From Pseudomonadota bacterium (GTDB lineage: Bacteria; Pseudomonadota; Alphaproteobacteria; Rhizobiales; Hyphomicrobiaceae), in contig JAEZBZ010000220.1 in assembly GCA_023412745.1 (NCBI GenBank), forward strand, positions 1 through 6,082: a stretch of DNA of 6,082 bases, given 5' to 3'. The notes beneath the pieces were generated by a model that was given only the letters and a program-made list of their open reading frames with translations, made no database searches and was not told the DNA's origin. This document shows, one piece after another, positions 1 through 4,918 of this stretch (within the stretch, counting starts at the first letter, position 1; each line of letters starts with the position of its first letter). A program made the translations under genes and the position numbers.

Positions 1-161
1 CGCCGCCCCTTCGACCCGACGCCGAGTGCGACCCAACTGGCGTCGGCGGTCAACTCGTGCAGGCCCATGGCCCGCTGATAGAAGGTGCTGACACCTGCGA
101 GATCATGGACCGTGAGAACGAGGCGGCCAATACTCAGCGGCGCATTTGCAGACGTGGACAT
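1..161 (-). CDS. VOC-superfamily (glyoxalase/extradiol dioxygenase-like) protein, N-terminal fragment
   Basis: The first 53 codons of a gene running off the left edge; no stop is seen. The start ATG at 161-159 follows AGAGGT with a normal ribosome-binding spacing. The protein opens with a beta strand and helix typical of the vicinal oxygen chelate fold: SIGRLVLTVHDL, then FYQRAMGLHEL, then WVALGVG. This pattern (G-x-V-x-L-x-V-x-D-L ... F-Y ... G-L) resembles the N-terminal module of two-domain catechol 2,3-dioxygenase-like proteins of the CatE type. In such proteins the N-terminal module often lacks metal ligands and the C-terminal one carries the iron site; here an Arg (R13) stands where an active module would have His. 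A single-domain glyoxalase/bleomycin-resistance-type protein is equally possible because the rest is missing. It lies downstream of the SDR gene on the same strand, but a 219-bp gap with a strong hairpin separates them, so it probably has its own promoter. Confidence 0.72.
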   Translation of the reverse strand, partial: MSTSANAPLSIGRLVLTVHDLAGVSTFYQRAMGLHELTADASWVALGVGSKGR

Positions 162-312
162 GGCACCTCTTTCGCAAACGGAGACCTCCGCGGCAAATGC
201 TCGCGACGGCACTGGAATGATGCCACAGGCCTTTGCGCACATAAATCAGGCCAACGTGGCTTTACTGTCGCCGATCAGGAAACGATCGCAACCAAGGTGC
301 TCTACAACGGAA

Positions 313-350
313 GAGCGGCCCGGGGATCGGTTCCGTTCCCCGGGGCGCTC
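313..350 (-). terminator. Strong hairpin downstream of the SDR gene, likely terminator
   Basis: The arms at 313-326 and 337-350 pair over 14 positions with one G-G mismatch (8 bp inner, 5 bp outer), enclosing a 10-nt loop. It lies 31 bp past the SDR stop codon, which fits a terminator. On the minus strand the tail is only moderately T-rich (TTCCGTTGT). The plus-strand side has a TTTT run at 355-358, although no plus-strand gene enters from the left. It may therefore be a bidirectional or Rho-assisted stop. The rest of the 162-380 gap (about 150 bp before the VOC gene start) shows no gene and no convincing promoter. Confidence 0.55.
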
Positions 351-380
351 CGCCTTTTCTAGACGACAACCGCTCGTGGC

Positions 381-1145
381 TCAGATGAAGCCACCGTTGA
401 CGTGGATGACCTGACCGGTGACGTAGCTGGCCCCCGGCGAGCAGAGGAACTCGACCACGGATGCGACCTCGTCCTGCTCGCCGATGCGACCCAGCGGTAC
501 CTTCTTTGCGAACTCCGCCCATTCCTCCGGTGACAGGAACTGCTCGGTGCCGGCCTGCTTCTCAATGAGCCCCGGAACGACGCAATTGACGATCACGTTG
601 TGCGGCGCCAGCTGGATGGCCAGGGCGCGGGTCAATGCTTCCAGGCCCGACTTGGCGCAAGCGGACGCCGGATAGAAGGGATAGTCGGTGCGGAAGATAT
701 GCGCGTTGTGCGTGCTGATCGTCACCACGCGGCCATCGGCCGAAGCCTTGAGCGGCTCAAGCGCGGCGGTTGCCATTTCAAACAGTCCGCCCGCGACCAC
801 ACCGTGAACGTAGTCGAAGCCCTCGCGGGTCAGCTCACCGAACGGCTTGCGGTCAGGGAACCCGGCGTTGGCAATCAGCACATCAAGCCCGCCGAAGCGC
901 TCCACCGTACGGCGCACCAGCGCGCCGCCGACTTCGGGCTTCGACAAATCGCCAAGCATGATCTCGGTCTCGGCGCCCTTTTCGCGAAGCTCCGCCGCGA
1001 CTTCCTCGCATCCGCGCTGATTGGACAAGGCATGCAGAAGAATGCCCGTGCCCGGCCGAGCCAGCCGCCGGCAGATCGCGGCGCCGATGCCGCTTCCGGC
1101 GCCCGTCACCAGGATCGATTTCAGTTTGCTGTCTTTAGTAACCAT
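381..1145 (-). CDS. Short-chain dehydrogenase/reductase (SDR) with atypical active site
   Basis: A 254-residue NAD(P)-dependent oxidoreductase of the classical SDR fold, expected to be cytosolic and to interconvert an alcohol and a ketone. The nucleotide-binding glycine motif TGAGSGIG is at residues 14-21, the adenine-pocket Asp is D66 in GDLS, NAG is at 93-95, and the C-terminal YVTGQVIHVNGG is standard. HALSNQ after the second strand hints at NADPH preference (inference). The active site is unusual. The Ser position reads S144-T145, Tyr158 is at the expected 13 residues from T145, but Lys165 is 7 rather than 4 residues after it (YPASACAK). The structural Asn is replaced by Val117. I chose the ATG at 1145 because GGGAG lies about 10 nt upstream. 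An in-frame ATG at 1187 would add 14 residues, but has no clear ribosome-binding site and lies inside the likely promoter. It is divergent from the cupin gene. Family assignment is firm, substrate unknown. Confidence 0.88.
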   Translation of the reverse strand: MVTKDSKLKSILVTGAGSGIGAAICRRLARPGTGILLHALSNQRGCEEVAAELREKGAETEIMLGDLSKPEVGGALVRRTVERFGGLDVLIANAGFPDRKPFGELTREGFDYVHGVVAGGLFEMATAALEPLKASADGRVVTISTHNAHIFRTDYPFYPASACAKSGLEALTRALAIQLAPHNVIVNCVVPGLIEKQAGTEQFLSPEEWAEFAKKVPLGRIGEQDEVASVVEFLCSPGASYVTGQVIHVNGGFI

Positions 1146-1205
1146 TGTCGTGCGCTCCCGCCCGCCGTTGTCGATTTGCGCGGACATGCCCGGGTCCGAT
1201 GCGTC

Positions 1206-1256
1206 CCGTCAAGCGCCTCTCCATCATTACTGCTCATCGCGCGAGGCTGTTGACGG
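1206..1256. promoter_or_regulatory. Divergent promoter region with bipartite inverted repeat
   Basis: Between the SDR and cupin genes, CCGTCAA-gc-GCCTC (1206-1219) is mirrored by GAGGC-tg-TTGACGG (1243-1256): 12 of 14 positions are complementary across a 23-nt spacer. Each outer half contains TTGACG, a near-consensus sigma-70 -35 box, one on each strand pointing outward. For the plus strand, TTGACG at 1250-1255 is followed 18 nt later by TAACGT (1274-1279), a weak -10. For the minus strand the -10 would fall near 1183-1189, over the upstream ATG of the SDR, which supports the shorter SDR start. Whether the symmetry is a regulator site or a by-product of back-to-back promoters is not known. 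Confidence 0.4.
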
Positions 1257-1375
1257 AGGACAATAAGGCTCCCTAACGTGCCGGCTATCTTCGGATGGCG
1301 AGCCGATCCGCAGCCATGCCGTTAGCATGCTCGCCTGCGCTCGCCACATGAACAGCTATTGGGAAAGCAAACGCT

Positions 1376-1897
1376 ATGGACGCTAAGACGATACCGGATG
1401 GCACTGTCAAAGTGCTCGGTCCAGACGAGGGCAACAGCTACTGGCAGCCGGTTCCAGCCAACGGATTTGTGCGCAACCTGTTCAACCAGGAGACCACGCA
1501 GTCGCGCGCCAACTTCTCGATGCTGACGCAGACCGTGGCGCCGCAGTCGTTCATTCGAGAGCACACCCACCCGGAGCACGAAGAGATGCTCTATGTGGTC
1601 GATGGCAAGGGCATCGCCCGTGTCGACGGCGTTGAGCATCCGATTGAGAAGGGCTCGGCCGTCTTCATCGGCTGCAACCGCAAGCACCACTTCCTCAACC
1701 CGAACGACGAACCGCTGACCATCTGCGTGGTGCTGCTGCCCGGCGGACTTGATGGTTTCTTTGCGGAGATCGGCCGCCCAAAACAGCCTGGCCAGCCGGC
1801 CCCGGAGCCATTCCCGCGCCCGGATAACATCGCCGAAATCGAAGCGCGCACCGTGTTCGGCTGGACCGATACCCGCTTCGATCCGGACAAGAAGTGA
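1376..1897 (+). CDS. Small cupin-domain protein (173 aa)
   Basis: A single-domain cupin, probably a cytosolic metal-dependent enzyme or small-molecule-binding protein. Cupin motif 1 is clear at residues 61-79: REHTHPEHEEMLYVVDGKG, with His63, His65 and Glu69 or Glu70 as metal ligands and Gly77. Motif 2 is at 93-108 (G93 ... H104 ... N108); His104 is the fourth ligand, and the usual Pro is replaced by Gly99. The roughly 60 residues before motif 1 and the Pro-rich tail from about 132 (PKQPGQPAPEPFPRP) flank the barrel. Such proteins include dioxygenases, isomerases and decarboxylases, and the exact reaction cannot be read here. The ATG has only a weak GGGAA about 10 nt upstream. It is the first gene of a tight plus-strand run; the NIPSNAP gene follows after 34 bp. 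Its placement among hydrolase and CoA genes suggests a catabolic role. Confidence 0.85.
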   Translation: MDAKTIPDGTVKVLGPDEGNSYWQPVPANGFVRNLFNQETTQSRANFSMLTQTVAPQSFIREHTHPEHEEMLYVVDGKGIARVDGVEHPIEKGSAVFIGCNRKHHFLNPNDEPLTICVVLLPGGLDGFFAEIGRPKQPGQPAPEPFPRPDNIAEIEARTVFGWTDTRFDPDKK

Positions 1898-1931
1898 TCC
1901 AGCCCGACGGACCCGATAGGAATACGACGTC

Positions 1932-2246
1932 ATGGTCTATGAAGAGCGCGATTACCGCGTGAAGGCCGGCAAGCTTGCACAGTTCGTCAGCCTCTATGAA
2001 CAGCACGGCCTGCCGATCCAGATCGAGCTGCTGGGCAAGTTCCACGGCTACTTCACAACAGAACTCGGCGAACTGAACCACGTGGTGGCGATCTGGGCCT
2101 ACGACAGCCTCGATGACCGCCAGGCTCGTCGCGACCGCATGATGGCCGATCCGCGCTGGCATGCGTATCTGAAGATGGTCGACGGCCTTCTGGACGTGCA
2201 GCAATCGCGCATCCTGCGGCCGACCTCCTTCTCGCCGATGAAGTAG
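1932..2246 (+). CDS. NIPSNAP-family protein (104 aa)
   Basis: A small protein of the NIPSNAP family (dimeric alpha/beta-barrel, ferredoxin-like fold). The hallmark segment is complete: a start strand with ERDYRVKAGKL (residues 5-15), GYFTTELGELN (39-49), then WAYDSLDDRQARRDRM (55-70), ADPRW (72-76) and an ILRPTSFSP-type C-terminus. The length of about 100 residues is usual for the bacterial single-domain form. The molecular role of bacterial members is poorly defined. They often lie in catabolic operons, and the fold is shared with small monooxygenase- and dehydrochlorinase-like proteins, so a ligand-binding or minor catalytic role is possible (inference). AGGAA lies about 10 nt before the ATG. 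It is 34 bp after the cupin and 37 bp before the hydrolase, so the three genes are probably co-transcribed. Confidence 0.85.
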   Translation: MVYEERDYRVKAGKLAQFVSLYEQHGLPIQIELLGKFHGYFTTELGELNHVVAIWAYDSLDDRQARRDRMMADPRWHAYLKMVDGLLDVQQSRILRPTSFSPMK

Positions 2247-2283
2247 ACGTACGCCTCAGACACTCAACGAAGGGAGCGAAGCG

Positions 2284-3084
2284 ATGTCCTCATCATTCGT
2301 CACACTACCCGATGGGGCACGCCTCGCCGTCCATACAGCCGGCAGCGGCCGCGACTTGGTGTTCGTGACCGGGCTTGGCGGCACGGCCGGCTTCTGGGAG
2401 CCGGTGGTGCCGGCCCTGTCGGAGCATTTCCGTGTCGTCCGCTTCGACCAGCGCGGCATCGGCAAGAGCGATCGCGGCACCGAGCCGGTAACTATCGAGC
2501 GGCTGGCGCGCGATACGCTGGCGGTTCTTGATCACCTACAATCCCAGGGCGCACTGCTGCTCGGACATTCCACCGGCGGCGTCATCCTCCAGGATCTCGC
2601 CCTGCGTGATCCCTCGCGGTTGGGCGGACTGATTCTCAGCGCAACCTGGGCGCGCCGCAATCGCTATATGGCCGAACTGTTCCGCTCGCGACTGGTGGTG
2701 CTGGAAGCCGCGCCGCAGGAATACACGGCGATGGCGTCCTTCCTCGGATATCCGCCGGACTACCTCGACGCCAACTGGAACAAGTTCGAAGCAGCCCTCG
2801 CCGCCGCGCCCAAGACCGAAGCTCAGCGCAAAGTCGTGGCTGAGCGCATCCAGGCCCTGCTCGCCTTCGAGCGCAGCTCGGAAATCGGCAACATCACCGT
2901 GCCGACGCTGATCCAGGGTGCTGAGGACGACCTGATCGTACCGGCCTACCTGCAGCGCGAACTGGCAAGCCTGATGCCCAGGGCCACGGTCGCAACGTTC
3001 CCGAGCGGCGGTCACTTCTTCCCGGTTACCCGCGTGCCCCAGTTTGTCGACCAGTTGCTGCGGTGGGCAGAAACGGTAGAATAA
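2284..3084 (+). CDS. Alpha/beta hydrolase (266 aa)
   Basis: A cytosolic alpha/beta-hydrolase-fold enzyme with no signal peptide. The likely catalytic triad is Ser96 in the nucleophile elbow GHSTGG (94-99), Asp216 in GAEDDLIVP and His244 in SGGHFFP. The oxyanion-hole region is TGLGGTAGFW (29-38), and FDQRGIGKSDR (54-64) is the conserved stretch after the third strand. A variable cap runs from about 124 to 200. This arrangement resembles 3-oxoadipate enol-lactonase and RutD-like aminoacrylate hydrolase members, and also C-C hydrolases of meta-cleavage pathways. A lactone, ester or C-C bond substrate fits the context, but the choice among them is inference. AGGGAG lies about 8 nt upstream of the ATG. 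It is the last gene of the cupin/NIPSNAP run; a 122-bp gap with palindromes follows. Confidence 0.87.
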   Translation: MSSSFVTLPDGARLAVHTAGSGRDLVFVTGLGGTAGFWEPVVPALSEHFRVVRFDQRGIGKSDRGTEPVTIERLARDTLAVLDHLQSQGALLLGHSTGGVILQDLALRDPSRLGGLILSATWARRNRYMAELFRSRLVVLEAAPQEYTAMASFLGYPPDYLDANWNKFEAALAAAPKTEAQRKVVAERIQALLAFERSSEIGNITVPTLIQGAEDDLIVPAYLQRELASLMPRATVATFPSGGHFFPVTRVPQFVDQLLRWAETVE

Positions 3085-3101
3085 TACCAAGTCAATCTCG
3101 T

Positions 3102-3118
3102 GAATCCGGCAGGGATTC
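3102..3118 (+). terminator. Small hairpin after the hydrolase gene
   Basis: GAATCC (3102-3107), a 5-nt loop and GGATTC (3113-3118) form a perfect 6-bp stem 17 bp past the hydrolase stop. No T-run follows on the plus strand, so it is at best a weak or Rho-assisted end of the first operon, or a processing or regulatory site. Confidence 0.25.
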
Positions 3119-3133
3119 GGCACATCCCAGGAA

Positions 3134-3147
3134 AGTAAGCGCTTTCA
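3134..3147. promoter_or_regulatory. LacI-family-type operator upstream of the crotonase gene
   Basis: AGTAAGCGCTTTCA has the CG-centred dyad of LacI/GalR-family operators (TGNAANCGNTTNCA): 9 of the 10 fixed positions match, the only mismatch being the first base. The core AAGCGCTT (3137-3144) is a perfect palindrome. It lies about 60 bp before the crotonase ATG. A closely similar site lies at 4835-4848, so one regulator may bind both. No LacI-family gene is in the window. No strong promoter is visible; TTTCAA (3143-3148) with CACTAT (3166-3171) at 17-nt spacing is a poor candidate. Confidence 0.5.
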
Positions 3148-3160
3148 AATTTACCCGCCT

Positions 3161-3177
3161 TGCCTCACTATGAGGCA
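3161..3177. promoter_or_regulatory. Perfect 17-bp palindromic element
   Basis: TGCCTCA-CTA-TGAGGCA is a perfect 7-bp inverted repeat with a 3-nt centre, 29 bp before the crotonase ATG and 13 bp downstream of the LacI-type site. It could be a second regulator's operator or a 5'-UTR hairpin. A 3-nt loop is tight but possible. No known regulator is recognised. Confidence 0.35.
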
Positions 3178-3190
3178 CTATCCCAAAATC

Positions 3191-3197
3191 AGGAGGT
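3191..3197 (+). promoter_or_regulatory. Strong ribosome binding site of the crotonase gene
   Basis: AGGAGGT lies 9 nt before the ATG at 3207. It is the best Shine-Dalgarno sequence in the window, fixes this start, and suggests high translation of this gene relative to its neighbours. Confidence 0.75.
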
Positions 3198-3206
3198 CGC
3201 TCAATC

Positions 3207-3992
3207 ATGGCTACAGATCCGGTGCTGTGCACCATCGAGGACGGCGTTGCCGTCGTCACACTCAACAACCCGCCGCTCAACCTCGTCACCCTGGAATTGA
3301 CCCGTCAGCTTAATGCCCTGGTTCAGAAGCTGGCAGCCGATCCGGAAGTCCGCGTGATGGTTCTGACCGGCTCGGGCTCGAAGGCCTTCTGTGCCGGTTC
3401 CGACATCAAGGAATTCCCAAAGATGATGAAGGCCGGCGCGGTGGTCCCGACCAAGCTCGCCACGGAAAACGAAGCCTATAGCCGGATCGACGACTTCCCG
3501 AAGCCGACCATCGCCGCAGTGAACGGCCTCGCGTTCGGCGGCGGCCTCGAAATGGCCGTCTGCTGTGATCTCATCGTTGCCGAAGAGGGTAACACGGTCG
3601 CGCTTCCTGAGATCAAGCTCGGCGTATTCCCGGGCAGCGGCGGCACCATCCGCGTCACCCGCCGCATCGGCGAAGGCCGCGCCAAGGAAATGATGTTCTT
3701 CGGCGAGCCCCTGCCGGTGCAGAAGGCATTGGAGTGGGGCCTGATCAACCGCATCGCACCAAAGGGCGAAGCGCTGAAGGTCGCCATGGAGCTCGCCCGG
3801 AAGCTGGCCGCTCAGCCCAACATCGCGCTTCAGATGTGCAAGCAGTCCGTCGACATGTCGTTCGACACCTCGGAAGAGGCCGGCGTGCGCGCGTCACTGA
3901 CGCTCAGCGACAAGGCCTTCGCGACGGAAGACTGCGCCGAGGGCGTGCGGGCGTTCTTCGCCAAGGAAGCGCCGAAGTTCAAGCACCGCTAA
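3207..3992 (+). CDS. Enoyl-CoA hydratase/isomerase (crotonase) family protein
   Basis: A 261-residue crotonase, a cytosolic enzyme acting on acyl-CoA thioesters, typically hydrating a 2-enoyl-CoA or shifting its double bond. Visible motifs are the first strand VAVVTLNNPPLNLVT (14-28), the first oxyanion-hole segment AFCAGSDIKEF (60-70), the second GLAFGGGLEMAVCCD (107-121) and PEIKLGVFPGSGGT (134-147). Both acidic residues used by hydratases (rat E144 and E164) are present as Glu115 and Glu135, so hydratase activity is plausible; related dehydratase or isomerase activity cannot be excluded. The C-terminal helical part is normal (length typical, about 260). It probably starts its own transcript, given the 122-bp upstream gap with a LacI-type operator and a strong AGGAGGT site. 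Its TAA overlaps the stop of the convergent hydrolase. With the CoA-transferase downstream it points to a CoA-thioester degradation route. Confidence 0.92.
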   Translation: MATDPVLCTIEDGVAVVTLNNPPLNLVTLELTRQLNALVQKLAADPEVRVMVLTGSGSKAFCAGSDIKEFPKMMKAGAVVPTKLATENEAYSRIDDFPKPTIAAVNGLAFGGGLEMAVCCDLIVAEEGNTVALPEIKLGVFPGSGGTIRVTRRIGEGRAKEMMFFGEPLPVQKALEWGLINRIAPKGEALKVAMELARKLAAQPNIALQMCKQSVDMSFDTSEEAGVRASLTLSDKAFATEDCAEGVRAFFAKEAPKFKHR

Positions 3993-4783
3993 GCTAAAGA
4001 AAAACGGCGCAAAAACGCCGTGCAGCGATCCGCGACAGCCTGTGTCGCCTCAAGATGAGGAGAGTGGCCAATGCCGGGGACCATCCAGGTCTCCACTGGG
4101 CCACTCACCCCCGCCGCGATGGCCTCGACCTGCGCGATCGAACCGTGCTCGTCATTCGTCCCCTGGATGACCAAAGTTGGGCACGTGATCCCGCCAAGGT
4201 GATCAGTCATCTGCCAATCACGCATGGCTGGGCTGCGCCATATGCGAACCCAGCCATGAAACATGGTGTCCACGTTGTCACCGTGATGACGCGCCAAACG
4301 CTGCCTTAGGTCGCCCGTTGCGAACGCCGCCTCGACCTCTCCGAAGCCATCGGTTGCATTGACCTCTGAGAAGACATGGGCCGCTTCGCTGACCGCGGCT
4401 TGGACCCGGTCGCCGAGCGCGGCAGCTGCCAGCAGCGTGATTGATCCGCCATCGCTATGACCGTGCAAAACCACGCGATCGAGGCCGAGCGCGTCGAGCA
4501 CTTCAGGCAGCGTCCGTTCGGCTTCCTCTTTGAGAAAACTGGGAGATCTGTCACCGACGAGCGGGTCGGACGCACCGTGTCCCCAGCGATCGTAGCCGAC
4601 CACTGCACAGCCGCTCGTCTCGGCAAGGGTCTCGGGGAAATTGCGCCATTGGCTGACCGATCCGAGCCCCTGATGCAGCAAAACGATGACGGTCTGGTCA
4701 GGTCGGGAACGCGGCGCATACCAGCGCGCACGAAGGCGATGGCCGCCAGCGATCAAGAACACGTCACGATTGTCCTCAGCCAT
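3989..4783 (-). CDS. Alpha/beta hydrolase (264 aa), convergent
   Basis: A second cytosolic alpha/beta hydrolase, clearly different from the one at 2284. The triad is Ser110 in GHSDGG (108-113), Asp211 in QGTNDEHGS and His240 in GIGHSPH. The oxyanion-hole region is HQGLGSVSQW (37-46), and GYDRWGHGASD (63-73) follows. Trp- and His-rich cap residues lie around 166-195. Substrate is unknown; members of this subgroup are annotated only as alpha/beta hydrolases. I chose the ATG at 4783 because GGGGG lies about 6 nt upstream; a TTG at 4795 would add four residues. The gene runs opposite to both neighbours, with a divergent promoter region shared with the DapA-like gene. Its TAG and the crotonase TAA share the CTAA at 3989-3992. 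Its last codons also encode a terminator hairpin. Confidence 0.87.
   Translation of the reverse strand: MAEDNRDVFLIAGGHRLRARWYAPRSRPDQTVIVLLHQGLGSVSQWRNFPETLAETSGCAVVGYDRWGHGASDPLVGDRSPSFLKEEAERTLPEVLDALGLDRVVLHGHSDGGSITLLAAAALGDRVQAAVSEAAHVFSEVNATDGFGEVEAAFATGDLRQRLARHHGDNVDTMFHGWVRIWRSPAMRDWQMTDHLGGITCPTLVIQGTNDEHGSIAQVEAIAAGVSGPVETWMVPGIGHSPHLEATQAVADRCTAFLRRFSLA
4004..4021 (-). terminator. Rho-independent terminator inside the 3' end of the hydrolase gene
   Basis: Read on the minus strand, ACGGCG, a 6-nt loop (TTTTTG) and CGCCGT form a 6-bp GC-rich stem, followed at once by TTTTTCTTT (through 3995). This is a textbook intrinsic terminator for leftward transcription. It lies within the last codons of the hydrolase (residues about 255-261), so the U-tract encodes the C-terminal Phe-Ser stretch. 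On the plus strand no T-run follows, so it would not serve the crotonase gene. Confidence 0.6.
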
Positions 4784-4804
4784 CGTCGCCCCCAAATAAT
4801 CGTT

Positions 4805-4832
4805 TTGAACGGTTACGGTTTGGTCGTAATGC
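4805..4832 (+). promoter_or_regulatory. Candidate promoter for the DapA-like gene with internal inverted repeat
   Basis: TTGAAC (4805-4810) and TAATGC (4827-4832) at 16-nt spacing make a fair sigma-70-type promoter. A perfect inverted repeat TTACG-N7-CGTAA (4813-4829) lies between and partly over the boxes, where a bound regulator would block polymerase. The predicted start, near 4839-4840, falls inside the LacI-type operator at 4835-4848. The leader to the ATG at 4919 would be about 80 nt. Confidence 0.35.
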
Positions 4833-4834
4833 CA

Positions 4835-4848
4835 AGTAAGCGATTACA
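4835..4848. promoter_or_regulatory. LacI-family-type operator in the divergent hydrolase/DapA-like region
   Basis: AGTAAGCGATTACA matches 9 of 10 fixed positions of the LacI-family consensus TGNAANCGNTTNCA, with outer arms GTAA/TTAC perfectly paired around the CG centre. Compared with the site at 3134-3147, 14 of 17 bases agree from one position upstream (AAGTAAGCG identical). It lies over the predicted start point of the DapA-like transcript, the classical place for repression, and could also affect the hydrolase gene leaving leftward. Confidence 0.52.
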
Positions 4849-4918
4849 CAACGTCCTTGTCGGATCGCCGCTGACGATGATAGCGTGCCGGCTGGGATTT
4901 TCACGAGATGGGAGTTAA

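Noticed and set aside
1146..1187. A 14-residue N-terminal extension of the SDR starting at 1187.
   Set aside because: No ribosome-binding site precedes it, and it would overlap the likely -10 region; the ATG at 1145 has GGGAG upstream and gives a normal SDR N-terminus.
600..1253. Long plus-strand open frame (217 codons) opposite the SDR gene.
   Set aside because: It is antisense to a clear SDR, its product has no recognisable domain, and it is explained by high GC codon bias.
1329..1345. Two GCTCGCC copies ten bases apart upstream of the cupin gene.
   Set aside because: Short GC-rich direct repeats like this are common by chance and no function is suggested.
1322..2204. Long minus-strand open frames opposite the cupin and NIPSNAP genes.
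   Set aside because: Both plus-strand genes have clear family motifs and start signals; the antisense products show none.
2536..3123. Minus-strand open frame of 195 codons opposite the alpha/beta hydrolase.
   Set aside because: It mirrors a hydrolase with a full catalytic triad; no ribosome-binding site or domain is seen.
4047..4060. GCCTCAAGATGAGG, resembling the palindrome at 3161-3177.
   Set aside because: It lies inside the hydrolase coding region (His-Leu-Glu-Ala), the dyad is only 5 bp, and the similarity is probably chance.
4457..4918. Plus-strand open frame ending just before the DapA-like gene.
   Set aside because: It is mostly antisense to the convergent hydrolase and its tail only crosses the promoter region; the composition is not protein-like.
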